DNA of 64,000 nucleotides from Ectothiorhodospiraceae bacterium WFHF3C12 (GCA_013519935.1 JACDUA010000008.1:1-64000); one strand, 5' to 3'; numbered from the stretch's first letter, positions 40,556 to 50,223 are shown. The notes: generated by a model not told the origin, from the sequence alone. Numbers and translations are program-made.

Positions 40556-41416
40556 CTAGGTCTTTTCCGTCCTCCGCTCGTCCGCCGTCGATGCCAGCAG
40601 CACGCGGTCCAGGGTCCGGTACGGCAGCACCCGGCGCAGGAAGCCGAACAGGTGGGTGGGGAAGGTGACGTAATAGCGCGGTTTCGGCCGCCGGGCCTCC
40701 AGGGCCTTGACGACTTTTTTCAGCACGGCCTCCGGCGGCAGGGTGAAGCTGGCGTCGCCGCCGGCGGTCAGGCGCCGTTCCACGGCGGCGTAGGTCTCCC
40801 GGTGGGCGCTCGCCTCCGGGTCGATGTGTTGCCGGTAGGCACGCAGCGCGTTCTCCCGGAAGGCGCTGCGTATGGGGCCCGGCTCGACGATGGACACATG
40901 CACGCCGCTGCCGCGCAGCTCCAGGCGCAGGGTGTCGGTGAGCCCCTCCAGGGCGAACTTGCTGGCGCAGTAGGCGCCGCGATAGGGCAGTGTGATCATC
41001 CCCAGCACGGAGCTGTTCTGGATGATCCGGCCGCGGCCGGCGGCGCGCATGGGAGGCAGTACGGTCCGTGCGAGCTCGTGGGCACCGAGCAGGTTGGTCT
41101 CCAGCTGCTCGCGCAGTGCGGCCCGGGACAGATCCTCCACGGCCCCCGGCTGGCCGTAGCCGGCGTTGTTGAATAACCCGTAAAGCTCGCCGCCCGTCGT
41201 TTCCAGCACGTGCTCAACGCACTGTCGAATCGAGGTCGAGCTGGTTACTTCCAGCAGTGAGGCCTCCAGGCCCTCGCCGCGCAGGCGCATGACGTCGTCC
41301 GGCTTGCGCGCGGTGGCGAAGACCCGGTAGCCGCGCTCCTTCAGCCCCAGGGCGGTGGCGTAGCCGATGCCGCTGGAACAGCCGGTGATCAGGACGCTGC
41401 GAGCCGAGTCGGTCAT
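40556..41416 (-). CDS. short-chain dehydrogenase/reductase (YbbO-like)
   Basis: The 286-aa SDR has the Rossmann motif VLITGCSSGIGYATA, NNAG (FNNAGYG) and the catalytic Ser and YxxxK (SSVLGMITLPYRGAYCASK). The PGPIRSAF segment is typical of classical SDRs. Similarity in layout to E. coli YbbO suggests an NADP-dependent aldehyde reductase; the substrate is unknown. The C-terminal tail contains an extra hydrophobic stretch (THLFGFLRRVLPY). Its stop codon falls in a repeat arm, so the very C-terminus may have been set by repeat insertion. Confidence 0.88.
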   Translation of the reverse strand: MTDSARSVLITGCSSGIGYATALGLKERGYRVFATARKPDDVMRLRGEGLEASLLEVTSSTSIRQCVEHVLETTGGELYGLFNNAGYGQPGAVEDLSRAALREQLETNLLGAHELARTVLPPMRAAGRGRIIQNSSVLGMITLPYRGAYCASKFALEGLTDTLRLELRGSGVHVSIVEPGPIRSAFRENALRAYRQHIDPEASAHRETYAAVERRLTAGGDASFTLPPEAVLKKVVKALEARRPKPRYYVTFPTHLFGFLRRVLPYRTLDRVLLASTADERRTEKT

Positions 41417-41573
41417 GGGATGTGCCTTCTCCTTGAAAAGCCTTCGTTGATCGACGGGATGGACGCAGCACGGCCGCCCGGTGACGCCATTTCCCGCGCA
41501 GCCGCGATGCGCCGGCGATGCCGCCCAGGCGTCCTGCGTCCGATAAGTGATCCGTCCAGCCGCGTCCTACCGC

Positions 41574-42227
41574 CTACGCCAGCAGCACCGCCACGATGCC
41601 CGTCACGAAGACCCCGTCGAAGGTGCCCGCGCCGCCTATGGAAGCGAAGGGCGAGCCGAGGCCGCGTACGTCCTTGAGCCGCAGCAGGTCGGCGCCGATG
41701 AGCACGCCCATGGTGCCGCATACATACGCCAGGGGCGGGCTCTGCTCGGGCAGCAGGAGCACGGCGATGAGCGCGGCGGTGATGGGGGCCAGGAGTATGG
41801 GCATGCCGATGCCCAGTCGCGGGATCGGGCGGCTGGCCGCGAAGCAGACCGCGGCCTGGATCGCGATGGCCAGCGCCACGGTGCCCAAGGGGAGCGGGTA
41901 GTTCGCCAGCAGGTAGGCGGAAAACGCGATGGGCAGCAGACCGCCGCCGACGTTCATGGCCACCAGCACCTTGCCCTCGCGCAACGGCAGCCCGGCATTC
42001 AGCCAGGCCGGCGGCTGCGGGCGCTGCATATTCTGCGGGCCCCTGGCATCGATGGTGAACAACGGCAGGTTGATGCCGCTGCCCAGCAGCGAGCTCATCA
42101 GCAGCAGCATCGCGGAGCTCATGGACAGGCCGAGCTTGTCGAAGGCGATGCTGAGCGCGCCGATCTGGATCAGCGCGAACAGCATGGCGAACAGGATGAA
42201 GCCGATCAGTAACTGCAGGGGGAACAC
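41574..42227 (-). CDS. DUF1614 membrane protein
   Basis: The 217-aa hydrophobic protein has about seven membrane segments and the family-type motifs LLGSGINLPLF, NVGGGLLPIAFSAYLL and SIGGAGTFDGVFVTGI. GTG 42227 with GGGAG 7 nt upstream is preferred over a TTG further upstream at 42284. The function of DUF1614 is unknown. The 157-bp gap to the SDR shows nothing notable. Confidence 0.82.
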   Translation of the reverse strand: MFPLQLLIGFILFAMLFALIQIGALSIAFDKLGLSMSSAMLLLMSSLLGSGINLPLFTIDARGPQNMQRPQPPAWLNAGLPLREGKVLVAMNVGGGLLPIAFSAYLLANYPLPLGTVALAIAIQAAVCFAASRPIPRLGIGMPILLAPITAALIAVLLLPEQSPPLAYVCGTMGVLIGADLLRLKDVRGLGSPFASIGGAGTFDGVFVTGIVAVLLA

Positions 42228-42422
42228 GCGCCCGCTCCCGGTCCGGTAACAACGCCGTCCAAACTGCGGGTCCGGCCCGGGCAAGTCAACCTGAACGGCG
42301 TCACTGTTCGCCTGCGCCCATCCTGCGTAAGATAGTGCCAGAAGCGTGAAAATCCGACTTGCAACCCCGGTCGCGTAGCCTTATATAGATCGCCGGCCGG
42401 GGTTTTGTGTGAGGTTGTTAGC

Positions 42423-42713
42423 ATGCCCATCTACGAATACAAGTGCGACAAGTGTGACCATGAGCTGGAGGCCATCCAGTCCATCAGTGACGAGCCGCTG
42501 ACCGACTGCCCGTCCTGCGGCGAGTCGAAGCTGCGCAAGCTGATTTCCGCGGCGGGCTTCCGCCTCAAGGGCGGTGGCTGGTACGAGACGGACTTCAAGT
42601 CCAGGAACAAGCGCAATATTGCCGGCGAGAACGCCAGCACGAGCAGCAGTACTAGTAGCAGCGGCGAGAGCGGCAGCTCGTCGGGCAGCTCCAAGAGCGC
42701 CGCCGACGGCTAG
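42423..42713 (+). CDS. FmdB-family zinc-ribbon protein
   Basis: The 96-aa protein starts MPIYEYKCDKCDHELEAIQS, with two CxxC pairs (CDKC, CPSC), followed by a Ser-rich low-complexity tail (STSSSTSSSGESGSSSGSS). This is the FmdB_CxxC_SSSS family, usually found directly upstream of aspS in gammaproteobacteria, as here. The function is unknown; a regulatory role has been proposed from the name-giving fmdB gene. Confidence 0.9.
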   Translation: MPIYEYKCDKCDHELEAIQSISDEPLTDCPSCGESKLRKLISAAGFRLKGGGWYETDFKSRNKRNIAGENASTSSSTSSSGESGSSSGSSKSAADG

Positions 42714-42777
42714 GCGAACGCTGAGTGGGCCCCCGGGCTGCTTGCGCCCCCCCGGGTGACCCCTTAACATTGCGCCC

Positions 42778-42806
42778 GGCCCGCTGTTGCGCTGCGACAG
42801 CGGGCC
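42778..42806. other. stem-loop in the aspS leader
   Basis: GGCCCGCTGT, loop TGCGCTGCG, ACAGCGGGCC: a 10-bp stem 36 nt before the aspS start, without a T-run. It may be a weak terminator of the fmdB-like gene or a leader structure. Confidence 0.45.
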
Positions 42807-42842
42807 GCGCCTATTTCTAGTCCCGGAAAAATCGAGAGTGCC

Positions 42843-44642
42843 ATGCGGAGCCACTACTGCGGTCAGGTGACCGAGGACCTGCTGGATCAGGAGGTCGAGG
42901 TTTGCGGCTGGGCCCATCGCCGCCGCGACCACGGCGGGGTGATCTTCATCGACCTGCGCGACCGCGACGGTCTGGTGCAGGTCGTCTTCGACCCCGACGT
43001 CGGCGAGGCCTTCGAGGTGGCCGACCGCGTGCGCAACGAGTTCGTTCTGAAGGTCCGCGGACGGGTGCGGCATCGCCCCGAGGGCACCGTCAATCCCGAC
43101 CTGAAGACCGGCAAGGTGGAAATCTTCGGCCAGCACCTGGAGATCCTCAACCGTGCCAGGACGCCGCCCTTCCAGCTCGACGAGACCGACGTCGGCGAGG
43201 ACGTGCGCCTGCGCTATCGCTACATGGACCTGCGCCGGCCGGAGATGCAGCACCGCCTGCGCACCCGGGCGAAGGTCACCACGGCCATGCGCCGCTTCCT
43301 GGACGACAACGGTTTCCTGGACATCGAGACGCCGATGCTCACCCGGGCCACGCCCGAGGGCGCCCGGGACTACCTGGTGCCGAGCCGCATCCATCCCGGT
43401 GAGTTCTACGCCCTGCCGCAGTCGCCGCAGCTGTTCAAGCAGCTGCTGATGATGTCCGGCATGGATCGCTACTACCAGATCGTGCGCTGCTTCCGCGACG
43501 AGGACCTGCGTGCCGACCGCCAGCCGGAGTTCACGCAGCTGGACGTGGAGACCTCCTTCATGGACGAGGAGGGCATCATGGGTCTGATGGAGGCCATGAT
43601 CCGCCAGCTATTCCGGGAGGTTCTGGGGGAGGAGTTGCCGGATCCGTTCCCGCGCATGACCTACGCCGAGGCCGTGCACCGCTTCGGTATCGACCGGCCG
43701 GATCTGCGCATCCCGCTGGAGCTCATCGAGGTGGGCGATCTGGTCGCCGACGCCGAGTTCAAGGTCTTCTCCGGCCCCGCCAACGACCCCAAGGGCCGCG
43801 TGGCGGCGCTTCACGTGCCTGGCGGCGGCGAGCTCACGCGCAAGCAGATCGACGACTACACCAGGTTCGTCGGTCGTTACGGCGCCAAGGGGCTGGCCTA
43901 CATCAAGGTCAACGATCCCGCCCAGGGCCGCGAGGGCCTGCAGTCGCCGATCCTCAAGTTCCTCAGCGACGAGGCCGTAACCGGCATCATGGAGCGCACC
44001 CGGGCCCAGGCTGGAGACCTCGTGTTCTTCGGCGCCGACCGGGCCAAGGTGGTCAACGAGTCCCTGGCCGCGCTGCGCGTGCAGATCGGCCACGATCTCG
44101 ACATGGTCGAGCCGGGCTGGCGACCGCTTTGGGTGGTCGACTTCCCCATGATGGAGTTCGACGAGAACGACAAGCGCTACTATGCGCTCCACCACCCGTT
44201 CACGGCGCCCCAGGCCGGGGAACCGTCGGAGCTGCGGGTGGACGACCCGGAGCAGCTGCTGTCCCGCGCGTACGACATGGTGCTCAACGGCACGGAGATC
44301 GGCGGCGGCTCCATCCGTATCCACCGCCCGGAAATGCAGTACGCCGTGTTCGACCTGCTCGGTATCGGCGAGGAGGAGGCCCGCGAGAAGTTCGGGTTCC
44401 TGCTCACCGCGCTGGAGCACGGCGCGCCGCCGCACGGGGGGCTTGCGTTCGGCCTGGACCGCCTGGTCATGCTCATGACCGGCGCCCATTCCATCCGCGA
44501 CGTGATGGCGTTCCCCAAAACGCAGACCGCGAGCTGCCTGTTGACCGAAGCCCCGGCCCCGGTGGGCGAGGCCCAGCTCAAGGAGCTCGGCCTTCGACTT
44601 CGCCGGTCGGTGGCGGCGGAGAAGTCGGAAAAGGAGGCCTGA
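42843..44642 (+). CDS. aspS: aspartate-tRNA ligase, non-discriminating (Asp/Asn) type predicted
   Basis: The 599-aa bacterial-type AspRS has the OB-fold anticodon domain (MRSHYCGQ to about 110). Class II motif 2 is [21 protein letters not shown], the GAD insertion follows (about 290-410), and motif 3 is [13 protein letters not shown]. At the two positions used to separate discriminating from non-discriminating enzymes it has His30 and Gly81. These correspond to the non-discriminating Pseudomonas pair, whereas E. coli has Leu and Lys. With gatAB in the window this predicts Asp-tRNA(Asn) formation followed by transamidation. Confidence 0.96.
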   Translation: MRSHYCGQVTEDLLDQEVEVCGWAHRRRDHGGVIFIDLRDRDGLVQVVFDPDVGEAFEVADRVRNEFVLKVRGRVRHRPEGTVNPDLKTGKVEIFGQHLEILNRARTPPFQLDETDVGEDVRLRYRYMDLRRPEMQHRLRTRAKVTTAMRRFLDDNGFLDIETPMLTRATPEGARDYLVPSRIHPGEFYALPQSPQLFKQLLMMSGMDRYYQIVRCFRDEDLRADRQPEFTQLDVETSFMDEEGIMGLMEAMIRQLFREVLGEELPDPFPRMTYAEAVHRFGIDRPDLRIPLELIEVGDLVADAEFKVFSGPANDPKGRVAALHVPGGGELTRKQIDDYTRFVGRYGAKGLAYIKVNDPAQGREGLQSPILKFLSDEAVTGIMERTRAQAGDLVFFGADRAKVVNESLAALRVQIGHDLDMVEPGWRPLWVVDFPMMEFDENDKRYYALHHPFTAPQAGEPSELRVDDPEQLLSRAYDMVLNGTEIGGGSIRIHRPEMQYAVFDLLGIGEEEAREKFGFLLTALEHGAPPHGGLAFGLDRLVMLMTGAHSIRDVMAFPKTQTASCLLTEAPAPVGEAQLKELGLRLRRSVAAEKSEKEA

Positions 44643-44795
44643 GGTTACGCGCCCCGGGCCGTTAGAATCCTGAGTGCGGCTCGGCCAGCAAATGTGAACG
44701 ATTGCCTGCGGGCCCCACCCTGGAGAGGGGTACGATACGGCATTCGGCGGCGGCGCTGAGGTGCCCGCCCGATTACAGGCGCACCGCCATTGCCC

Positions 44796-44918
44796 ATGTC
44801 GCAGTCACACGTCCATTCCAGCCGCCGCCAGGCGTTGCGCAAGGCGCTCGCCATCAGTGGCGGCTATGCCCTCATCGGCACCGTCTGGATCAGTTTCTCC
44901 GACCCCCTGGCGCAGTAG
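44796..44918 (+). pseudogene. N-terminal membrane segment of the GGDEF/EAL gene, cut off by an in-frame TAG
   Basis: ATG 44796 opens a frame encoding a basic start and a first membrane helix (ISGGYALIGTVWISFSDPLAQ) that ends at TAG 44916-44918. The same frame continues directly with [20 protein letters not shown] and a second helix into the downstream GGDEF/EAL protein. Together they match the two-helix N-terminal sensor common in PAS-GGDEF-EAL proteins, with the amber codon in the short periplasmic loop. This may be a nonsense mutation, a readthrough site or a sequencing error. Confidence 0.7.
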
Positions 44919-45008
44919 CTGCTGCGCGATGACTTTGCGTCACTGACCGGCGTCCACATCGCCAAGGGCCTGTTCTACGTCGCCGTCACGGGGTTCTATC
45001 TGTACCTG

Positions 45009-47120
45009 TTGCTCCGGGCCAGCCTCGGCGAGCTCTATACGTCGCGAGCGCAGTTGGCCGCGAACGAGCGCCGCTTCCAGCTGGCCCTGTCCGCGGCGGA
45101 GCACGGCATGTTCGACTGGCCGGTGGGCTCTCTACTGCTGCATGTCTCCGCCCAGGGCCGACGCCTGCTCGGCGACGATCCCCACGAGCAGCTCGAACCG
45201 GCGCGGCGCTGGCTGCGCCGGGTGGATCCCGCGGACCGCTGGCGGCTCTTCCACCTGATCCGCGAGCACCTGGGCGGACGCTTCGGCGACGTCGATCTTC
45301 GCCTTCGGATTCGCCGCTGGGACGGCAGCTATGGATGGTTCCGGGCGACCGGGCGCAAGGTCTGGATGCCCGACGAAGCGGTGCCGCGCCTTGTGGGGAT
45401 TGTCCGCGATGTCACAGCTGAAGTGGCCGACGACGCCCGCCGCCGTCACGCGGCGGCGTTCCTCGACTCGGCGGCCGAGGGCGTGATGGTTACCGATACC
45501 GAGGCCACCATCGTATCCGTGAATCCCGCTTTCGAACGGATCACCGGCTTTCGCGAATCGGAGGTCGTGGGCCAACGCCCCAGCCTGCTGAGCTCGGGGC
45601 GGCAGGACGGGAACTTCTACCGTCGCATGTGGACGGCGCTGCTTCGTCACGGTTTCTGGGAAGGCGAGATCTGGAACCGTCGCAAGGATGGCCGGGAGTA
45701 CCCCGAGTGGTTGACCATCCGCGCGGTTCGTGACGGGGCAGGCCAACTGACCCATTACGTCGGTGTCTTCTCGGATATCTCGGAGCTTCGTGACGCGGAA
45801 GCCCGGCTGGAGCACCACGTCCACCACGACGAGCTGACCAGCCTTCCCAATCGCAAGATGCTTCAGCGGCACCTGGAAGTGGTGCTGGCGAGGGCCGAGC
45901 AGGGCATGGTCGTCGCCGTCGACATCGACAACTTCAAGACGATCAACGAGTCCTACGGCCATCCGCTCGGGGACAGGGTGCTTCGGGAAATCGGGCACAG
46001 GCTGCATGCGGCGTTCGGTGAACGCGGTGTGGTCGCCCGGTTCGGTGGTGACGAGTTCATGGTGGTGTTGCCGGATGAGGGGCAGCCCGGGCGGCCCCAC
46101 GCGGTGGGGCCGGAGCTCGCGGAACTGTTCCGGGAGCCGCTGAGTGTCGAGGAGCACGTCGTCTACGCCGACGTCAGCGTCGGGTTGTGCCGGTTTCCCG
46201 AGCACGGTACCAGCGCGGTCGACCTGATCCGGAACGCGGACAGTGCCCGGGCACAGGCCAAGCGCATTCCCGGCTCCAGCTTTGCCGTCTACAGCCCCGA
46301 GCTGGACACGGATGCCCGCCGCCGGCTGCAGCTCGAGACCGACCTGCGAGGCGCACTGGAGCGGGAAGAGTTCAGCGTCTTCTACCAGCCGCAGCTGGCG
46401 CTGGGCAGCGGCGCCATCGCCGGCTTCGAGGCGTTGGTGCGCTGGCGGCATCCCGAGCACGGCCTGGTCTCACCGGGCGAATTCCTGCCGCTCATCGAAG
46501 CCCTGGGGCTGGCCGCGCGCCTGGACGACTGGGTACTCAACCGGGCGCTGGCGGATCTTGCTGCGTGGCGTGACGCCGGATACGCGTCCATGCGGGTCGC
46601 GGTAAACCTGTCCGGTCAGGCCCTGGCGGAGCCGGCGCTGGTCGACAGGGTCGGTGAGGCCCTCGATGCCAGTGGCGTGGTGCCAGAGCTGCTTGAGCTC
46701 GAGGTGACGGAGGGCGAGCTCATGGACGATCCGGTCAGCGTCAGTGAACGGCTGGCGGAGCTCAATGGCCTGGGCGTTCAGCTCGCCATCGACGATTTCG
46801 GTACCGGCTATTCCTCTCTGAGCTATCTGCGCCAGTTCCACGTTCACCGGTTGAAGATCGACAAGTCCTTCGTCGCGGGCATCACGGAAGTGGATGAGGA
46901 CGCCACCATTGCCCGCGGCATCATCGCGCTGGCCCAGGGGCTCGGTCTCGAAGTCGTCGCCGAGGGCGTGGAGACGGAGGCCCAGCGCGCGTACCTTTGT
47001 CAGCTTGGCTGCGAGCTCATCCAGGGCTTCGGCGTGGCCCGACCGATGTCCGCCGATGAGCTCGCGTCGTGGCTGGGGCGGGGGCCCGATCACCCGTGGG
47101 TGGCCGGCGGACGTCATTGA
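45009..47120 (+). CDS. PAS-PAS-GGDEF-EAL diguanylate cyclase/phosphodiesterase, N-terminal part separated by an amber codon
   Basis: The intact frame after the TAG (TTG 45009 is the first possible start listed, 703 aa) has PAS domains at about 20-135 and 150-265. A GGDEF domain with intact RFGGDEF follows, then an EAL domain with intact [28 protein letters not shown] and EGVE. Both c-di-GMP synthesis and breakdown are thus possible. Without readthrough the protein would lose its membrane anchor and be cytosolic, and its translation would need re-initiation. The reading frame upstream to 44919 is still coding, so the break looks recent. Confidence 0.85.
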   Translation: MLRASLGELYTSRAQLAANERRFQLALSAAEHGMFDWPVGSLLLHVSAQGRRLLGDDPHEQLEPARRWLRRVDPADRWRLFHLIREHLGGRFGDVDLRLRIRRWDGSYGWFRATGRKVWMPDEAVPRLVGIVRDVTAEVADDARRRHAAAFLDSAAEGVMVTDTEATIVSVNPAFERITGFRESEVVGQRPSLLSSGRQDGNFYRRMWTALLRHGFWEGEIWNRRKDGREYPEWLTIRAVRDGAGQLTHYVGVFSDISELRDAEARLEHHVHHDELTSLPNRKMLQRHLEVVLARAEQGMVVAVDIDNFKTINESYGHPLGDRVLREIGHRLHAAFGERGVVARFGGDEFMVVLPDEGQPGRPHAVGPELAELFREPLSVEEHVVYADVSVGLCRFPEHGTSAVDLIRNADSARAQAKRIPGSSFAVYSPELDTDARRRLQLETDLRGALEREEFSVFYQPQLALGSGAIAGFEALVRWRHPEHGLVSPGEFLPLIEALGLAARLDDWVLNRALADLAAWRDAGYASMRVAVNLSGQALAEPALVDRVGEALDASGVVPELLELEVTEGELMDDPVSVSERLAELNGLGVQLAIDDFGTGYSSLSYLRQFHVHRLKIDKSFVAGITEVDEDATIARGIIALAQGLGLEVVAEGVETEAQRAYLCQLGCELIQGFGVARPMSADELASWLGRGPDHPWVAGGRH

Positions 47121-47260
47121 CGTCGGCCCCGGTTTCGGCGGCCGCCGGCGCGGCGGGGAACAAGTGGCGACTGTGACGGTCTATGTAGGTGGCAGGCGAG
47201 GCTTCAGGGTGTCACCGAAAGGATTTCGGCTCGAGACTCGTTTGTCGATTCCCCTTGATT

Positions 47261-47280
47261 GACCCGGCCTTGGCCGGGTC
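47261..47280 (+). terminator. stem-loop after the GGDEF/EAL gene
   Basis: GACCCGGCC-TT-GGCCGGGTC followed by CTCCTTTA; a strong stem with a weak T-tract, 140 nt after the stop. Confidence 0.6.
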
Positions 47281-47387
47281 CTCCTTTATCCGTCCTTACC
47301 CTTTCGGGATGGCCGCCGGCTGAGTCGGCCGCCGCTGTGTGGTATAAAGAGCGCCGCTGTCAGTGAGCCGAGCCGAGTGAGCCCACC

Positions 47388-48905
47388 ATGACCACGATTC
47401 GCCAGGACGACTTCATCCAGAGCGTCGCCGACGCCCTGCAGTACATCTCCTACTACCATCCCAAGGACTTCATCGACGCCGTCACCGAGGCCTACGAACG
47501 GGAGGAATCTCCCGCGGCCAGGGACGCCATGGCCCAGATCCTCATCAACTCCCGCATGTGCGCGGAGGGCCACCGGCCCATCTGCCAGGACACGGGCATC
47601 GTCACCGTCTTCCTGAAGATCGGCATGGACGTGCACTGGGATGCCGAGATGGGCGTCGAGGACATGGTCAACGAGGGGGTGCGCCGGGCCTACAACCACC
47701 CGGACAACAAGCTGCGCGCCTCGATCCTGTCGGACCCCGCCGGCAAGCGCACCAACACCCGGGACAACACCCCGGCGGTCATTTACATGGACCTGGTGCC
47801 CGGCGACCGGGTGGAGGTCGAGCTCGCCGCCAAGGGCGGCGGCTCCGAGGCCAAGTCCAAGTTCGCCATGCTCAATCCCTCCGACAGCATCGTCGACTGG
47901 GTGCTGGAGCAGGTGCCGAAGATGGGCGCCGGCTGGTGCCCGCCGGGCATCCTGGGCATCGGCATCGGCGGTACCGCCGACAAGGCCATGCGCCTGGCCA
48001 AGGAAGCCTGCATGGAGTCCATCGACATCCATGAGCTGAAAGAGCGCGGCCCGCAGAACACCGTCGACGAGTTGCGCCTGGAGCTGTTCGACAAGGTCAA
48101 TCAGCTCGGCATCGGCGCCCAGGGGTTGGGCGGGCTGACCACGGTGCTGGACGTGAAGATCCGCGACTATCCCACCCACGCGGCCAACAAGCCCGTGGCC
48201 ATCATTCCCAACTGCGCCGCCACCCGGCACGTGCACTTTGAGCTGGACGGCTCCGGCGTCGCGAAGCTGCCCGCGCCCAAGCTGGAAGACTGGCCGGAGA
48301 TCACCTGGGAGGCCGGGGCCACCAGCAAGCGGGTGAACCTGGACACGGTCACGCCGGAAGAGGTGCGCAGCTGGAAGCCGGGCGAGACTCTCCTGGTATC
48401 CGGCACCATGCTCACCGGCCGCGACGCCGCCCACAAGCGCATCCAGGACATGCTGGCCAGGGGCGAGGAGCTGCCCGTGGACTTCCGCGGCAAGTTCATC
48501 TACTACGTCGGCCCCGTGGACCCGGTGCGCGAGGAAGTGGTCGGCCCCGCCGGCCCCACCACGGCAACGCGCATGGACAAGTTCACCGACATGATGCTCG
48601 CCGAGACGGGGCTACTGGGCATGATCGGCAAGGCCGAGCGCGGCCCCGCGGCCGTGGAGGCCATTCGCAAGCACAACGCCGTCTACCTCATGGCCGTGGG
48701 CGGCGCCGCCTACCTGGTCTCGAAGGCCATCCGGGAATCCCGCGTCGTCGCTTTCGAGGATCTGGGGATGGAGGCCATCCACGAATTCGTGGTGGAGGAT
48801 ATGCCGGTGACCGTGGCCGTGGATGCCCAGGGCGAGTCGGTCCACAAGACGGGCCCGAAGGAATGGCGCGAGCGCATCGGCAAGATCCCGGTGGTGGTCG
48901 AGTAA
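47388..48905 (+). CDS. class I (4Fe-4S) fumarate hydratase
   Basis: The 505-aa protein is a FumA/FumB-type iron-sulfur fumarase. The N-terminal domain has RPICQDTGIVTVFLKIG and the C-terminal beta domain has GPTTATRMDKFTDMML. Cysteines that can ligate the cluster are in ICQDTG, GWCPPG and PNCAATRH. It catalyses reversible hydration of fumarate in the TCA cycle. A possible -10 TATAAA lies at 47343, 40 nt upstream. It stands alone between two stem-loops. The name fumA would be reasonable but the A/B distinction is not meaningful here. Confidence 0.95.
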   Translation: MTTIRQDDFIQSVADALQYISYYHPKDFIDAVTEAYEREESPAARDAMAQILINSRMCAEGHRPICQDTGIVTVFLKIGMDVHWDAEMGVEDMVNEGVRRAYNHPDNKLRASILSDPAGKRTNTRDNTPAVIYMDLVPGDRVEVELAAKGGGSEAKSKFAMLNPSDSIVDWVLEQVPKMGAGWCPPGILGIGIGGTADKAMRLAKEACMESIDIHELKERGPQNTVDELRLELFDKVNQLGIGAQGLGGLTTVLDVKIRDYPTHAANKPVAIIPNCAATRHVHFELDGSGVAKLPAPKLEDWPEITWEAGATSKRVNLDTVTPEEVRSWKPGETLLVSGTMLTGRDAAHKRIQDMLARGEELPVDFRGKFIYYVGPVDPVREEVVGPAGPTTATRMDKFTDMMLAETGLLGMIGKAERGPAAVEAIRKHNAVYLMAVGGAAYLVSKAIRESRVVAFEDLGMEAIHEFVVEDMPVTVAVDAQGESVHKTGPKEWRERIGKIPVVVE

Positions 48906-48932
48906 CCGCTCAAGCGCGTACCAACGCAACCC

Positions 48933-48960
48933 AGCGAACCCGCCAACCGGCGGGTTCGCT
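48933..48960 (+). terminator. stem-loop after fumarase
   Basis: AGCGAACCCGCC-AACC-GGCGGGTTCGCT, a 12-bp perfect stem 27 nt after the stop; followed by GCTTTC, so a weak T-tract. Confidence 0.7.
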
Positions 48961-49055
48961 GCTTTCGGGGGCGGTAGTGAACTCGGTTGCTTGCCTTGAG
49001 TGAAAAATTATGCAGACTGGTCTACTATTATCGATCAAGGATAAGGAGACCAACC

Positions 49056-49499
49056 GTGACCCGCTTCCAAGCCTCGAACCCCGATTTCGCCCGGGTTGTC
49101 CGGGACACCGTCCTTGGCATGCCAGCCGCCAAACACCTCGGCTTTCACTTCGGTGATCTGGCCCCCGGCGAGGCCGAGATCATCCAGCCCTACCGCCCGG
49201 AGCTGGCCCAGCTCGCCGGCCATTTCCAGGGCGGTATCCTCGGCGCCCTGGCCGATTTCGCCGGCGGCTCCGCGGCCGGCACACTGCTGCCGGAGGGCTG
49301 GATGAACATGACCATCGATTACACCGTGAAGATCCTCGCCCCCGCCCGGGGCGAACAGGTGGTCGCCCGGGGCCGGGTCTTGAAGACCGGCAAGCACGTG
49401 ACCGTGGCGACGGTAGACGTGCTGGCGGGTGACGCGGATCAGCAAAAACTGTCCGCCACGGCCCTGGTGACCATGCAGAACATGCCCGTGGCAGTGTAG
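49056..49499 (+). CDS. hotdog-fold thioesterase (PaaI/YiiD-type)
   Basis: GTG 49056 follows AAGGAG and gives 147 aa. The hotdog-fold motif HFQGGILGALADFAGGSAAGTLL, with the catalytic-type acidic residue in the helix, and the strand MNMTIDYTVKILAPARG identify a PaaI-like acyl-CoA thioesterase. The substrate is unknown. It is the last core gene before the integrated element; a hairpin with an 8-bp stem and no T-run lies at 49543-49563. Confidence 0.85.
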   Translation: MTRFQASNPDFARVVRDTVLGMPAAKHLGFHFGDLAPGEAEIIQPYRPELAQLAGHFQGGILGALADFAGGSAAGTLLPEGWMNMTIDYTVKILAPARGEQVVARGRVLKTGKHVTVATVDVLAGDADQQKLSATALVTMQNMPVAV

Positions 49500-49586
49500 G
49501 GGCGCATCCCAAGTCCTTGGTGGCGCCGGGTGGGAGCAACCAAGCCCGCCTGGGTGGCGGGCTGCGTCTAGAAGGAACTTCGAGAA

Positions 49587-49619
49587 ACTGGTGGGCCGTG
49601 TAGGATTCGAACCTACGAC
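49587..49619. repeat. attachment-site repeat: copy of the tRNA-Lys 3' end
   Basis: These 33 nt are identical to 50975-51007, which spans the T-arm, acceptor end and CCA of tRNA-Lys. Upstream of the T-arm the two sequences diverge, so this copy is not a functional tRNA. Such a direct repeat is the signature of tyrosine-recombinase integration at a tRNA 3' end. Confidence 0.9.
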
Positions 49620-49661
49620 TCCGCAATTTTGTGGACACTTCGTGGACGCTCTGGACACCCG

Positions 49662-49952
49662 TCAGAGCCGGTCCTTTGCCTTCGAGTAGACGGCACCACG
49701 TTCGCGTTTGCCAATGGCCACGACCACGATGACGAGCTCGCCATCGCGCACCTGGTAGACCAGGCGGAAGCCGGAGGCCCGTAGCTTGATCTTGTAGCAG
49801 TCCTCGAAGCCCTTTTCGCGCAGCCGGTCGCCCGGGACGTGAGGGTTGTCGCGGCGTTCCTTGAGCTTCTTCCTGAACTGGTCCTGGATCGGCGGATCCA
49901 GCTTCTTCCACTCCTTTAGAGCGGACTCCTTGAAGCTCAGCTCATAGGTCAT
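49662..49952 (-). CDS. relE: RelE-family mRNA interferase toxin
   Basis: The 96-aa protein from ATG 49952 reads MTYELSFKESALKEWKKLD and then CYKIKLRASGFRLVYQV and GKRERGAVYSKA. It keeps the lysines, both arginines and the C-terminal tyrosine that act in RelE cleavage of mRNA in the ribosomal A site. It overlaps the antitoxin gene by 11 nt. It lies inside the decayed element at tRNA-Lys. The frame is intact. Confidence 0.93.
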   Translation of the reverse strand: MTYELSFKESALKEWKKLDPPIQDQFRKKLKERRDNPHVPGDRLREKGFEDCYKIKLRASGFRLVYQVRDGELVIVVVAIGKRERGAVYSKAKDRL

Positions 49953-50190
49953 CCCAGTCGACCTTGATTTCCTTCTCGTGCTCGCGCTCATGGACCTTGG
50001 CGGCTAGCTCCAGGTCCTCCATGCGCTCCATCATGGCCTCGTAGGTATCCGCCGGGATGCAATAGAAAGCCGGCTGGTTGTGGCTGAGAATAGCCACAGG
50101 GGCCCCTTGCCCACTGGCGAGCACGCCCTTGGGGTTGCGCTTGAGCTCCGTGATGCTGCCGGTAGTCTCGGCGTAGAGCTTGGAAGTCAT
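49942..50190 (-). CDS. Phd/YefM (StbD)-type antitoxin
   Basis: The 82-aa protein has the N-terminal DNA-binding fold of the Phd/YefM family (TTGSITELKRNPKGVLASGQGAPVAILSHNQPAFYCIPADTY-type layout) and a C-terminal acidic segment for toxin binding. It is encoded before relE with an 11-nt overlap. This pairing (YefM-type antitoxin with RelE-type toxin) resembles StbDE. A palindrome just upstream is the likely autorepression site. Confidence 0.9.
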   Translation of the reverse strand: MTSKLYAETTGSITELKRNPKGVLASGQGAPVAILSHNQPAFYCIPADTYEAMMERMEDLELAAKVHEREHEKEIKVDWDDL

Positions 50191-50205
50191 TTCAGCACCT
50201 AAATG

Positions 50206-50223
50206 TGAGCACTATTATGCTCA
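50206..50223 (-). promoter_or_regulatory. operator palindrome of the toxin-antitoxin operon
   Basis: TGAGCA-N6-TGCTCA, a perfect 6-bp inverted repeat with a 6-nt AT-rich spacer, lies 16 nt upstream of the antitoxin start in the only AT-rich stretch here. It is placed to overlap the promoter. Confidence 0.65.

Larger units (their letters stand above)
40191..40559. repeat. palindromic repeat, 32-nt arms (copy 4) with nested repeats
   Basis: Left arm 40191-40222 (TTAGCCGCAGATGAACGCGG...) and inverse right arm 40528-40559 enclose 305 bp that hold two further inverted repeats. The right arm supplies the TAG stop codon of the downstream SDR gene (40558-40556). No gene is seen inside. Confidence 0.75.

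Noticed and set aside
45132..46460. 442-aa open frame antisense to the GGDEF/EAL gene
   Set aside because: Shadow frame; the sense strand has all GGDEF and EAL motifs.
49587..49661. Second tRNA-Lys gene
   Set aside because: Only the T-arm and acceptor end are present; the anticodon and D-arms are missing, so it is an attachment-site copy.
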